DNA of 64,000 bases from Alphaproteobacteria bacterium (GTDB lineage Bacteria > Myxococcota_A > UBA796 > GCA-2862545). The stretch lies in the NCBI GenBank assembly GCA_020632875.1, contig JACKET010000006.1, positions 1 through 64,000 of the forward strand, read 5' to 3'. A program made the position numbers and the translations under genes. This document shows, piece by piece, positions 14,526 through 23,626 of the stretch. The stretch's first letter is position 1. Every line of letters starts with the position of its first letter. A model generated the notes under the pieces. The model had not been told where the DNA came from. It did no database searches and worked only from the letters and a program-made list of their open reading frames with translations.

Positions 14526-15722
14526 TCAACGCCGTCGCGACAGGACCTTCGGGATCAGGAGGCGCCCGCGGCCCGCTTCGCAGCGGCATCCGGTCGACGC
14601 CGGGTCGGGCCTGCCCATGTCGGAGTCGGTGAGCGCCGTGTCCGTGTCCGTGTCGGCTTCGGTGTCCGTGTCGGAGTCCGCATCGCTGTCCGTGTCGGCG
14701 TCGGAATCGCTGTCCGTGTCGACGTCGGAATCGCTGTCGGAGTCCGCGTCGCTGTCGGTATCGGCGTCGGCATCGGCATCGGCATCCGTGTCGGAATCGG
14801 CATCCGTGTCGGAATCGGAATCACTGTCGGAGTCCGCATCGGTGTCCGCATCCGCGTCCGCATCCGTATCCGCGTCCGCATCGGTGTCGGCGTCCGCATC
14901 CGCATCCGCATCGGTGTCAGCGTCCGCATCCGCATCGGTGTCGGCGTCCGCGTCCGCGTCGGTGTCCGCGTCCCCCTCCTCGTAGTCGAGCAGCCCGTCT
15001 CCGTCGGAGTCGATGTCGGCTCGAAGCTCCCAGCGCTTCACGACGTGCCGGTTCCTCGCAGCGGTCCCCGTGCCCGAAGTGAAGCCCACCCAGGCGTCCC
15101 CGCCGAGCTCGGCATCCAGGTCGATCGCGCCCTCCGACACCGGGTCCTGCGGCCGGGTCGCCGTGAGCGACAGACGGATCTCCATCCAGTCCTCCACGCC
15201 ATCGTAGTCCACCCAGACGTAGACGGGCGACCCGCCGTTGAGGTCGATGGGGACGGGGTCCCAGAAGACCTCGTGCGTGAAGTCGGCGTCGTCCACGACC
15301 GCGACGTGGTTGCCGGCCGGGTCGCCCCCGCCCGATGCGTACGTGTCGAGCTCGACGATGACGGACGGGCGGATGGAGTTCCCCCCGAGCCCGTTGGAGT
15401 AGCCGAGATTGCCGCCGTAGTCGCCGATCGAGGTGACGCTCTCGTCCTGCAGGATCAGCGTGATGCCGCCGGCCCCGTTCGTGCCCTCGGTGCCCGTGAT
15501 CTCGATGGTGAACTCGGTGTGGAAGCCGGTCGTCGGCCCGATGGGGACCTTCACCGGCCAGTACGCGGTGCCGGCGCGCGCACCCACGTCGGGGGTCAGC
15601 TCGAGCACGCACGACCCCGGGATGGACGCGCTGCCGTTCGTCTGCATGCCCGTGCCGCAGAATCCGTCGTCCGGGACGACGATCTCGACCTGCTGGGCGG
15701 CTGCGGTGAAGACGAGGAACAT
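14526..15722 (-). CDS. L-type lectin-like protein with Asp-rich linker
   Basis: 398 residues. A short signal peptide (MFLVFTAAAQQ) is followed by an L-type (legume-like) lectin domain at about 10-235: GFHTEFTIEITGTEG, ITLILQDE, SVIVELDTYASGGGDPAGNH, VWVDYDGVEDWMEI and WVGFTSGTGTAARNRH. The GDPAGNH segment is where these lectins place Ca2+/sugar ligands. After DSDGDGLLDYEEGD comes a DADADTD tract of about 120 residues, then TGCRC and a basic RRR ending. That ending resembles a MYXO-CTERM sorting signal, but the hydrophobic helix between the Cys pair and the arginines is reduced to LLIPKVL. A GTG two codons upstream is an alternative start. Likely role: binding of extracellular polysaccharide. 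Confidence 0.75.
   Translation of the reverse strand: MFLVFTAAAQQVEIVVPDDGFCGTGMQTNGSASIPGSCVLELTPDVGARAGTAYWPVKVPIGPTTGFHTEFTIEITGTEGTNGAGGITLILQDESVTSIGDYGGNLGYSNGLGGNSIRPSVIVELDTYASGGGDPAGNHVAVVDDADFTHEVFWDPVPIDLNGGSPVYVWVDYDGVEDWMEIRLSLTATRPQDPVSEGAIDLDAELGGDAWVGFTSGTGTAARNRHVVKRWELRADIDSDGDGLLDYEEGDADTDADADADTDADADADTDADADADADTDADADTDADADADTDADSDSDSDSDTDADSDTDADADADADTDSDADSDSDSDVDTDSDSDADTDSDADSDTDTEADTDTDTALTDSDMGRPDPASTGCRCEAGRGRLLIPKVLSRRR
14630..14978 (-). repeat. DADTD/DSDSD-coding tract of the lectin
   Basis: About 350 bp of irregular 6- and 12-base repeats (GTCGGCATCGGT- and GTCCGCATCC-like on the plus strand) encode a roughly 120-residue Asp-rich spacer. It is the longest of the four such tracts in the window, and unlike the other three it lies C-terminal to the folded domain. 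Confidence 0.85.
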
Positions 15723-15791
15723 GCCCACAGTGTCGCACGGTCGCTCGCCCGTCGCCCAGGCAAGCCCCGCCCTGCGCGATACCGGGCGCGT

Positions 15792-18700
15792 TCAGCGTCG
15801 GACGAGCCTCCGCGGATGCTGGCGCCGGAACGCCGGCTCGACAGTCGACGCGGCGTCGCGCGGCTCGTAAGGGAGGTCGCCGAACCCGGGGGCGAGGACC
15901 TGTGCGAGCCGGTGCGGCTTCGCGACCCCGCGAGCCACGAGCGCCTGGACGGCCTCGTCCACACCGTCGCCCGTGACCTGGGCGATGCGGAGCCGCGCCA
16001 CATCGCGGTAGAGCCGCATCGAGCGGCTGTCGAACCCCTCCGCCGCGGCCCGGAGCAGCTCCAGGCAGCCGTCGTCCTGCCGGCATCGCAGGATCCCGGC
16101 GCGGAGCAGGGTGGCGATGGGATCCGACCAGGCCATCGACTCGCGCGCGATGGTTCGCACGTCCGACTCGGCGCGTCGCAGCTCGGCCGCCCCACCGACC
16201 CCGATCGCAGAGGCGGCCCGCGCGATGTACGCCTCGATGCGGAGCATCTGCACGCGCAGGATGAACGACCGCTTGAGGTCGGGCCACATGCCGTCCACAC
16301 GCTGGAGGCCCTCGCGCGGAGACCCGCGGTACAGCGCCACCTGCGCGATGGCGCACATCGCGCTCAGGTGCTGCAGGTTGAAGCCGATTCCAGCCCAGTG
16401 CGCGAGGGCATTCGCGATGTTCGCCTCGGCGACCTCGGGCTCGTCCGCGGTGAGCCACGAGATGTTGAGGCGCAGCTGGAGGTCGGCGGCCTGGAGCAGG
16501 TCACCGCGCTCGCCGGCCTCCGCCAGAGCGGCGCGCAGGCCCTCGCGCAGGATCGTCACGTCGCCGAGGTACATCCGCGACGCGAGGTGGAACCGCTGGC
16601 TGTTCCCGATCTCCCACGAGACGTTCGTGCACACGTCGCGGAAGTGGCGCTCGGCGTCGGCACAGATCCGCCCGCTGTCGACGAACTCGCCGTTCAGGTA
16701 GTGGGCGAAGCCGTCGGCGAACGCGGCCAGCCCCACGGCGTGCTCGCTGCCCGACTGTCGCGCGATCTCCGCGCAGCGGGCCGCCGTCACGCGGGTCTTC
16801 TCGGCCGCGGGCCCGCCCTGGGCCCCCAGGAACCCCACCTCCATCGAGAGGTTGCACGCGACTCGGTAGGGGTCGCCGATCCGGAGCGCCGCGAGCAGGG
16901 CGTACTGCTGGTACTCCTGGGCCCGGATCACGTCGACGAAGGCGAGCCCGCGCGACACGGCCCAGTAGGCGTCGGCCTCGAGCAGGGTCTCGCGCGGCAC
17001 GTCGGCGGGGTCGACGGCGTCGAACCCGAGCCCCCGGACCTCGAGCACGATGCGCGTCCAGACCACGCGCAGCAGCGTGATGATGCGCCCACCGCGGATG
17101 CGGCGCCCGACGCTCTCGAGCACGGCGCGGAGCACGTCGATGCCGAGCTCGAAGCGCCCTGCCGCGAAGTACTGGTCGGCGGCCTGCCGCATCAGCTCGA
17201 GCCGGCTCTGGCCACGCTCGTTCTCGGCGCACTGCAGGTAGAGGGGCGCGGCCTGCAGCGGCCGGCCGTACTCCGCCCAGGCCCCGGCCATCTCGGCGGG
17301 GAGCCTCGCGCGCTCGGGGTGGTCGGGCGGCAGGATCCGGTCGACCAGCTCGTAGAGCGCGATGGCGCGTGCGAACGCGAGGTTCGTGCGCGAGTTCCGG
17401 GCCGCGGTGAGCGCGTGCGCGGCGGCGAGCGCGTCTTCTCCCGCTCCGAGCCAGTGCTCCGCGACGATCTCGGGGTCGGCCCCGTTGGCGTCGAGGACCT
17501 GCGCGAGGCTGCGGTGGACGGCGACGGGCTCGCCGCAAGCGGCGGCTGCGACCTCGCGGACCCGGTCGTGGAGCGGCTCGACGATCGGCTTCGCCGACGT
17601 GCCGCGGATGCGGATGAAGTGCTCGGACGCGAGCTTCACCACCAGCAGCTCGTCCGCCATCCCGGCCGCCTCGAGCGCGATGGCCTGGGCGATCGGGTAG
17701 CCCGCGACCGCCACGACCTCGAGGACGCGCCGCGCCTCGGGCTCGAGCCGGGTGATCCGCTCGGCGAGCACCGCGTCGAGCGAGCTCGCGCCAGACAGGG
17801 CGTCGGGTGCGTGCCGCGAGAGCTCGCGGATGTAGAACGGGCTCCCCTCCGCCGAGCTCAGCACGCCCTCGATCCGCGCCGGGTCGCGCTCGCCGAGGAC
17901 CGCCATCGCGAGCTCGCGCGCTTCGGCCTGGCCGAGCGGATCGAGCACCACGTTCCACGCCTCGCGGCCCGGCCCGGCCTCGAGCAGCGCGCCCAGCTCG
18001 GCCGTGGCCGTCACGTCGGTACGGAACCCGAACAGCCAGAGCACGGGGGCCGCGGGTGGGCGGAGCAGCTCCTCGAGCACCGCCACGCCGTCGGCGTCGA
18101 TCCACTGCACGTCGTCGATGTAGGCCACGAGCGGGCCCAGGCCCGCCAGCTCCTGGAGGACGCGCCGGAGAGCGGTGAGGGCGCGCAGGCGCTGGTCGTT
18201 CACGTCCGAGCCGCGTCGGGGCGCTTCGATGCCGGGAACCCGCTCGAGCACGGGGAAGAGGAAGGCCAGGGCGCCGATGTCCGCGCGAACGAGGTCGTCG
18301 AGCACCTCGCGGGGGACTTCGCCGAGCTGCTCGGCGAGCGCGTCCATCATCGCGTCGATCCCCTTGAACGGCACCTGCTCGCGCTCGTAGCACCGCCCCT
18401 GGAGCGCCCGCAGCGTGGGCTCGGCCGCGCTCTGCGCCGAGAGGAAGTGCTCGATGAGCGCGCTCTTTCCGATGCCGGACGGACCGCACACCCGGACGAT
18501 GTTCGGCCGGCCGCGACGCGTCGACTGGAGCGCGTGGACCAGCACGCCCAGCTCCGCGGCCCGCCCGAAGAACCCGATGCCCTGCATGCGCCGGGGGCTG
18601 CTCCACTCGATGCCGAGTCGCTCCGCGATGTCGGTGGCGTCGGGCCGGCGGTGGGGGTCGAGCGCGAGGAGGTCCATGACGAGGTCGGCGAGCTCCTCGT

Positions 18701-19523
18701 CCACGTCTTCGACGAGCAGCGACGGATGCGGCGGCATCTGCGTGAGCTTTCTCGCGGCGAGGTCGCTCAGGTCGCCCTCGCGGAGGACGTGTGGAGGCCG
18801 CCCCGTGAGCCCGCGATACAGCAGGGCGCCGACGCCGTACCAGTCGCTCGCTTCGGTCGCGTTCCCCATGAGCTGCTCGGGGGCCATGAAGCTCGGCGTC
18901 CCCACGCGCTGCCGGTCGCGCTGCTCGGTGCCCGTCACGAGCCCGAAGTCCAGCAGCACGACCCGGCCTTCGGGCGTCACCATGACGTTCGAGGGCTTGA
19001 TGTCGCGGTGCAGCTTCCCGGCGGCGTGCAGCGCCTCCACGCCGGCCATGAGCTGCGGCAGGATCGCGCGCAGGTCGTCGGGCCGGCAGGGGGCGTCCTC
19101 GATGGCGTCCATCTCGCTGGAGCCGAGCTCTTCGGGCGAAGGCAGCTCTTCGAACCCGAGGTCGGCGAACGTGGACTCCGCGGGCGACAGCGTCCGCGCC
19201 TTCGGCCCCAGTGTGGTCGTCAGGAAGGAGGGGAGGACCTCGCCTTCGACGAGCTCCATCGTGATGCACGCGAAGCCGTCGGCCAGCAGGAGCTCGTAGA
19301 GCTGGACCAGGTTCGGGTGACGCACGTCCGCGAGCGCCCGGAACTCGTTCTTCAGGCGGAACAGTGCGTCCGCGCTGGCGTTCTTCAGGGTCTTCAGCGC
19401 GACCCGGCGGCCCTTCGTCGAGTCGAAGACGCTCCAGACGAGCCCCATCCCGCCGGCGCCCAGCAGCACGGGCTCCTTGAACCGTCCCCCCTGGATCGCT
19501 TCGATGGCCTCGGGCTCGATCAC
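15792..19523 (-). CDS. Ser/Thr protein kinase fused to AAA-type ATPase and TPR-like tail
   Basis: 1243 residues. Kinase domain 14-305 with all key elements: glycine loop GAGGMG at 22-27, Lys44 in VALK, HRDIKPSN at 172-179, DFG at 192-194 and APEQ at 214-217. An acidic insert of about 45 residues (105-148) separates the lobes. A predicted-ATPase domain follows: Walker A GPSGIGKS at 347-354 and the Walker B-like LVAYIDDVQWID near 460. The remaining 650 residues are helical, TPR-like repeats. This is the myxobacterial/PknK-like layout of sensor kinases with a MalT-type STAND half, cytoplasmic and often a regulator of secondary metabolism. It starts 46 bases after the acyl carrier protein gene on the same strand, so it may be co-transcribed with that pathway. 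Confidence 0.92.
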   Translation of the reverse strand: MIEPEAIEAIQGGRFKEPVLLGAGGMGLVWSVFDSTKGRRVALKTLKNASADALFRLKNEFRALADVRHPNLVQLYELLLADGFACITMELVEGEVLPSFLTTTLGPKARTLSPAESTFADLGFEELPSPEELGSSEMDAIEDAPCRPDDLRAILPQLMAGVEALHAAGKLHRDIKPSNVMVTPEGRVVLLDFGLVTGTEQRDRQRVGTPSFMAPEQLMGNATEASDWYGVGALLYRGLTGRPPHVLREGDLSDLAARKLTQMPPHPSLLVEDVDEELADLVMDLLALDPHRRPDATDIAERLGIEWSSPRRMQGIGFFGRAAELGVLVHALQSTRRGRPNIVRVCGPSGIGKSALIEHFLSAQSAAEPTLRALQGRCYEREQVPFKGIDAMMDALAEQLGEVPREVLDDLVRADIGALAFLFPVLERVPGIEAPRRGSDVNDQRLRALTALRRVLQELAGLGPLVAYIDDVQWIDADGVAVLEELLRPPAAPVLWLFGFRTDVTATAELGALLEAGPGREAWNVVLDPLGQAEARELAMAVLGERDPARIEGVLSSAEGSPFYIRELSRHAPDALSGASSLDAVLAERITRLEPEARRVLEVVAVAGYPIAQAIALEAAGMADELLVVKLASEHFIRIRGTSAKPIVEPLHDRVREVAAAACGEPVAVHRSLAQVLDANGADPEIVAEHWLGAGEDALAAAHALTAARNSRTNLAFARAIALYELVDRILPPDHPERARLPAEMAGAWAEYGRPLQAAPLYLQCAENERGQSRLELMRQAADQYFAAGRFELGIDVLRAVLESVGRRIRGGRIITLLRVVWTRIVLEVRGLGFDAVDPADVPRETLLEADAYWAVSRGLAFVDVIRAQEYQQYALLAALRIGDPYRVACNLSMEVGFLGAQGGPAAEKTRVTAARCAEIARQSGSEHAVGLAAFADGFAHYLNGEFVDSGRICADAERHFRDVCTNVSWEIGNSQRFHLASRMYLGDVTILREGLRAALAEAGERGDLLQAADLQLRLNISWLTADEPEVAEANIANALAHWAGIGFNLQHLSAMCAIAQVALYRGSPREGLQRVDGMWPDLKRSFILRVQMLRIEAYIARAASAIGVGGAAELRRAESDVRTIARESMAWSDPIATLLRAGILRCRQDDGCLELLRAAAEGFDSRSMRLYRDVARLRIAQVTGDGVDEAVQALVARGVAKPHRLAQVLAPGFGDLPYEPRDAASTVEPAFRRQHPRRLVRR

Positions 19524-19569
19524 GCGGTGACTCTACCCCAGGCACCGGCCCGGTCTCGCCGCCGTGCCA

Positions 19570-19803
19570 TCAGCCGCCGGCGTCTTCGATCAGCTCGAGC
19601 ACCGAGCGGACGTCCGAGTAGTCGTCGATGCGGTCGTCCGGGATGCGGACCCCGAACGCCTCTTCGATCTCGGCCACCATCTGCAGGCCCTGGATGCTGT
19701 CGACGTGCAGGTCGGCCCGGAGGTCGGTGTCGAGCTGGATCCGCTCGGCAGGAACCCGGGTCACCTTCGTCAGGATCGCCCGCAGGCGGTCGACTCGACT
19801 CAT
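19570..19803 (-). CDS. Acyl carrier protein
   Basis: 77 residues, normal for an ACP. The phosphopantetheine site is LHVDSIQGLQMVAEIEEAFG, with Ser in DSI at about residue 38 instead of the more common DSL. The helix 2-3 region RIPDDRIDDYSDVRSVLELI follows the family pattern. The ATG overlaps the stop of the acyl-AMP ligase gene by ATGA, so the two are translationally coupled. That marks this ACP as the acceptor of the acyl chain activated by the ligase. A dedicated rather than fatty-acid-synthase ACP is therefore likely. Confidence 0.92.
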   Translation of the reverse strand: MSRVDRLRAILTKVTRVPAERIQLDTDLRADLHVDSIQGLQMVAEIEEAFGVRIPDDRIDDYSDVRSVLELIEDAGG

Positions 19804-21533
19804 TCGCATCTCCCGGGAGCGTACTCCCCGGCGAGCCAGCGGTCGCGGCACCGATGGCGCCGGACCTTGCCGCTCGTCGTCTTCTCGATGGTGTTGGGCT
19901 CGACCAGCGCCAGGGCGTCGGGGACGAAGCCGAAGGTGTCGGCCACGGCCGACCGGATGGCGCGCGCGAGGGCCTGGCGGGACGCGGGGTCGACCTCGCG
20001 GGTCTCGGCGACCACGACGACGCGCTCGCCGTCGCCCTCGTCGACGGCGAAGGCGGCTGCTCCGCCGTGTCGCACGCCCGGCACGGACGTCACGACGCCC
20101 TCGACGTCGGAGGGGTGGTAGTTGCGGCCGTTGCGGATGATGAGATCTTTCAGGCGACCGACCAGGAACAACCGACCGTCTGCGAGGTACCCGAGGTCAC
20201 CCGTGCGGAGCCAGCCGTCGCCGTAGATCTGCGCCGTGAGGTCGGGACGCCGGTGGTATCCGTCGGTGATCGAGGGCCCGCGCACGACGACCTCGCCCAC
20301 GCGTCGATCGGGCAGCGCCCGGCCGTCCGCGTCGAGCACGCGGACCTCGTGTCCCGCGATCGGCGGGCCGACCGACACCACCTCGCGCACGCGCACACCC
20401 TCCGCAGGAGCGCGGACCTCGCCGTCGCGCTCGAGGGCATCGCGGTCGAGGCGATCGACGGTGAGCGGACCGGGCTCGGCCCACGCGACTGCGAGGGTGG
20501 CCTCGGCGAGGCCGTAGGCCGGGCGCACGACGTGAGGCGGCAGCCCCAGCGCCGCGAACTTGCCCTGGAAGCGCGCCATCGCCTCGGCGTCGATGGCCTC
20601 GGCGCCGTTGAACATCGTGCACACGGCGTCGAGCCGGCAGCCTTCGAGCGCATCGAGGTCGACGCGATGGGTGCTGTAGCCGAACGCGAAGTTCGGGGCG
20701 GTCGTGATGGTGGCCGCGTGCCGGGCCATCTCGCGGAACCAGATCGACGGGTCCTTCACGAAGTCGAACGGCTCGAGGATCACGACGGGCGCGCGCGCGA
20801 ACAGGGGAGTCATCAGCATCCCGATGAGCCCCATGTCGTGGAACATCGGCAGCCAGCTGACGAGCACGCTGCGCGGGGTGAAGCACAGGTCGCGCATGCA
20901 GCGGTTGTTCACCATCAGGTTGGCGTGGGTGACACGCACGCCGCGGGGGTCGCTGGTGCTCCCCGACGTGTACTGCATGAACGCCAGGTCGCCGGGCGCG
21001 GGCCGTGGGAAGCCTTCGCCATCGTCGGCGTCGACGGGGGCCTCCGGATCGACGAGCACGGGCCCGCCGTCCCCGAAGACCGCGCGCAGCATCGGGATGG
21101 CGGGCCCCGGCAGCACGAGCCCCCGTGCGCCGGAGTCGGCGAGCACCCGCTGGAGCGATTCGAAGTACGCCTGCACCGCGGCCGGCCGGCGCGAGGTCGG
21201 CGGCGCGATCGGCACGGGGCAGGCGCCGAGCAGCAGGGCTCCCCAGAACATCTCGACGAAAGCGGGGCGGTTCGTGAGCCCGATGACGATGGCATCGCCC
21301 GCGCCGAGCCCCAGCGCGCGGAACCGCGAGGCCTGCGCGCGCACGCGCGTCCAGAGCTCGCCGTACGACAGCACCTCGACGCCGTCCCGTGAGACGAACT
21401 TGAGGGCCGCGGCGTCGGGCCACAGGCTCGCCGGCCGCTCGACCATGTCGACGAGGTCGGTGGGCGGCGGGACGTCGACCTTCGACTCCGGCGCGGGCCA
21501 GCGGCCGCCCCAGAGCGAAGGGTCCCAGGTCAC
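19800..21533 (-). CDS. Fatty acyl-AMP ligase (FAAL)
   Basis: 577 residues from a GTG that overlaps the upstream methyltransferase stop (GTGA). Adenylate-forming motifs in order: MQYTSGSTSDPRGV (P-loop), NRCMRD and WLPMFHDMGLIG, typical of FAALs, then YGLAEATL, DGWLRTGDLGYL, GRLKDLIIRNGRNYHPSD and the C-terminal lysine region TTSGKVRRH. The RNGRNYHPSDVE wording is diagnostic of FAALs rather than acyl-CoA synthetases. Expected reaction: free fatty acid plus ATP to acyl-AMP, then transfer to the holo-ACP encoded immediately downstream. Cytoplasmic. It supplies the substrate for the desaturase, radical SAM enzyme and methyltransferase in the same operon. Confidence 0.92.
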   Translation of the reverse strand: MTWDPSLWGGRWPAPESKVDVPPPTDLVDMVERPASLWPDAAALKFVSRDGVEVLSYGELWTRVRAQASRFRALGLGAGDAIVIGLTNRPAFVEMFWGALLLGACPVPIAPPTSRRPAAVQAYFESLQRVLADSGARGLVLPGPAIPMLRAVFGDGGPVLVDPEAPVDADDGEGFPRPAPGDLAFMQYTSGSTSDPRGVRVTHANLMVNNRCMRDLCFTPRSVLVSWLPMFHDMGLIGMLMTPLFARAPVVILEPFDFVKDPSIWFREMARHAATITTAPNFAFGYSTHRVDLDALEGCRLDAVCTMFNGAEAIDAEAMARFQGKFAALGLPPHVVRPAYGLAEATLAVAWAEPGPLTVDRLDRDALERDGEVRAPAEGVRVREVVSVGPPIAGHEVRVLDADGRALPDRRVGEVVVRGPSITDGYHRRPDLTAQIYGDGWLRTGDLGYLADGRLFLVGRLKDLIIRNGRNYHPSDVEGVVTSVPGVRHGGAAAFAVDEGDGERVVVVAETREVDPASRQALARAIRSAVADTFGFVPDALALVEPNTIEKTTSGKVRRHRCRDRWLAGEYAPGRCE

Positions 21534-22276
21534 GCGGGCCGCCGCGCGACGGCCATCAGGCACTCGTCGGCGAAGATCGGCTCGACGGAGTCGACCTCGA
21601 ACCCGCCGCGCTCGAGCAGCGCGGTGATGGAGTCGGGCGTGTAGAAGGTGTACGCGCCCGAGGCCTCCTGCTGCCGGATCTTCCGCACGTAGTACAGGAT
21701 CCGCGCGGTGTTGTAGCTGTGCTCGACGCTGAACCGCATCGCCGAGGCCCAGCCGAACTCGACCTTCTGCTGGCGCAGGGTCTCCCAGTAGACCTTCAGC
21801 GAGTTGAAGTCGACGCCGAACACCGTGATGGCCGCGACGCCGCCGGGCCGCAGCACGCGGCACAGCTCGCGCACGGCGACCTCCTGGCCCTCGGGAGGCA
21901 GCGTGTAGATGACGTTGATGCAGGCGATCTTGTCGAAGCTCGCGTCGGGGTAGGGGATCGACTCGGTGAGGTCGGCGAACTGCAGCTCCATCTCGGGCAG
22001 CTTCGCGCGCACCATGTCGAGCGCGTCGTCGCAGAAGTCGGTGCCCACCACGGTGGCCCCGAGGTCCTTCATCCGCACCGCGAGGTTGCCCGTTCCGGTG
22101 CCGGCGTCGAGGATGCGGTCGCCCGCCTTCGGCTCGAGCACCTCGATGTGGCGGTCGAGCATCCGTTGGTAGGGGATGGCGTTGTTCAGGGTGTCGTAGA
22201 ACTGGAAGTACTTGCGCCAGAACTCTGCGGCGGGCCGCAGACCCGGGCTCGACGCGGGGGCCTCGGTGGTGCTCAC
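21530..22276 (-). CDS. SAM-dependent class I methyltransferase
   Basis: 248 residues. Rossmann motif I is ILDAGTGTGNLA near residue 58, motif II is VVGTDFCDDAL, and the motif for strand 4 is DKIACINVIYTLPP. Then come ELCRVLRPGG and the late strands GGFEVDSVEPIFADECLMAV. The order fits UbiE/Coq5-like small-molecule methyltransferases. The N-terminal FWRKYFQFYDTLNNAIPYQR resembles lipid-tail-acting enzymes. The GTG start overlaps the stop of the radical SAM gene (GTGA), and its own stop overlaps the FAAL start. Substrate is inferred to be the ACP-bound or released lipid of this cluster; not shown by sequence. Confidence 0.9.
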   Translation of the reverse strand: MSTTEAPASSPGLRPAAEFWRKYFQFYDTLNNAIPYQRMLDRHIEVLEPKAGDRILDAGTGTGNLAVRMKDLGATVVGTDFCDDALDMVRAKLPEMELQFADLTESIPYPDASFDKIACINVIYTLPPEGQEVAVRELCRVLRPGGVAAITVFGVDFNSLKVYWETLRQQKVEFGWASAMRFSVEHSYNTARILYYVRKIRQQEASGAYTFYTPDSITALLERGGFEVDSVEPIFADECLMAVARRPA

Positions 22277-23616
22277 TTCGCCTCCGGGGTCTCGCCGTCG
22301 CGCATCAGACCCTTGACGATCTCGACGTAGCGCCGCTTGCGTGCGGTGAACTGCTGCTCGTTGTACACGTCGCGCATGAGGTCGATGATGCCCTGCTCGA
22401 GGCGCTCGACGCTCATCTTCTTCGGCTGGAACGTCACGTCGAAGAGCGTGCACTGGTTCCAGAAGTCCTCCTTGAGGAGGCGGTTCTCGCGCCGCAGACG
22501 CTGCAGGAGCCGCGTGCCCGGGAACGGCGTCAGGATGGTGATCTGGCACTCGAGCAGCTCGCTGCGCTCGATGAACTCGCGCACCTCGTCGAACACGCCC
22601 TCGTCGTCGTGGTCGTTACCCAGGATGAAGCAGCCGTTCACGGTGATGCCGTGATCCTGGATCTTCTTGATGCTGTCGATGTACCGCTCGAGCCGCTTGC
22701 GCTTCCAGTTCGCGCGGTCGAGGTCTTGCAGGCTGTCGGGGTTGACGGACTCGAGCCCGATCAGCACCTGCCGGCAGCCGCTGCCGTAGAGCTTCGAGAG
22801 CAGCGCGTCGTTGTCGGCGAGCGAGATGTCGGTCTCGGTGAACCAGCGCAGGTCGAAGTCGCGGATGGCGTCGACGAAGTCGAGGGCCCAGCGCGGGTTG
22901 GCGAAGGAGTTGTCGTCGGCGAGCTCGATGAACGCGCGGTCGCCCCAGATCTCGCAGATGCGCGCGATCTCGGCGACGACCTTCGCGACGGGCTTGCGGC
23001 GGTACTTCGGGCCGTAGAGCTTCGACGCCCCGCAGAACTCGCAGTCGAGCGGGCACCCGCGCACGGTCTGCAGCGTGATGCGGTTGTACGGGCGCCCCTC
23101 GAGCAGCTCGTAGCGCGGCATCGGCGCGTTCTCGAGGTCGTAGGTGCCGGGGTGCGTCTCGCGGTAGAACCGCTTCAGCCCGGCCTTGCCGCCGTTCCGG
23201 AAGTCTTCGACGATCTGCGGCCACGTGGTCTCGGCCTCGCCGAGCGCCACGGCGTCGGCGTGCTCGATCGACTCGTGGGGCGTGAACGACGCGTGCAGGC
23301 CGCCCAGCACCACCGGCATCCCCGCGGCGCGGTAGCGGTCGGCCAGCGCGTACATCTCGTAGGCCATCGCCGTGTACGACGAGATGGCGATGAGGTCGAA
23401 GTCGGTGCGGAGGGCGTCGTTGCCCGGGTCGCTCGCCTCGATGTACTCGACGTGCACGTCGTCGGGCGTGACCCCGGCCAGGGTGGTGAGGGCCAGGGAG
23501 GGCAGGCTTGCCACGACCTCGCCGCGGTTGACGAACTGGGGGAGGGTGAGCCCAGCCGCCGCGAGGTCTTTGTTGACCACGCGGACTCCGCTCATCGCGA
23601 TCATTCCAATGCGCAT
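22273..23616 (-). CDS. B12-binding-type radical SAM protein
   Basis: 447 residues. The N-terminal third (about 10-140) has the cobalamin-binding-like fold: LIAISSYTAMAYEMYALADR, VVLGGLHASFTPHE and ADAVALGEAETTWPQ. The radical SAM core follows, with CxxxCxxC at Cys188, Cys192 and Cys195 (RGCPLDCEFCGASK). Later core motifs are ADDNSFANPRWALDF, VLIGLESVNPDSLQDL and ILTPFPGTRL. The C-terminal domain is of the DUF4070 type often present in this subclass. Such enzymes methylate unreactive carbons, cyclise or rearrange lipids and natural products. Ten bases separate it from the desaturase gene, and it overlaps the methyltransferase gene. The exact reaction cannot be deduced. Confidence 0.9.
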   Translation of the reverse strand: MRIGMIAMSGVRVVNKDLAAAGLTLPQFVNRGEVVASLPSLALTTLAGVTPDDVHVEYIEASDPGNDALRTDFDLIAISSYTAMAYEMYALADRYRAAGMPVVLGGLHASFTPHESIEHADAVALGEAETTWPQIVEDFRNGGKAGLKRFYRETHPGTYDLENAPMPRYELLEGRPYNRITLQTVRGCPLDCEFCGASKLYGPKYRRKPVAKVVAEIARICEIWGDRAFIELADDNSFANPRWALDFVDAIRDFDLRWFTETDISLADNDALLSKLYGSGCRQVLIGLESVNPDSLQDLDRANWKRKRLERYIDSIKKIQDHGITVNGCFILGNDHDDEGVFDEVREFIERSELLECQITILTPFPGTRLLQRLRRENRLLKEDFWNQCTLFDVTFQPKKMSVERLEQGIIDLMRDVYNEQQFTARKRRYVEIVKGLMRDGETPEAK

Positions 23617-23626
23617 CGGGGACCTC

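Noticed and set aside
15045..21392. Very long open frame on the plus strand across the kinase, ACP and FAAL genes
   Set aside because: It is a shadow of the GC-rich minus-strand genes: its translation is Arg/Gly/His-rich without domains, while the minus strand shows complete kinase, ACP and ligase motifs.
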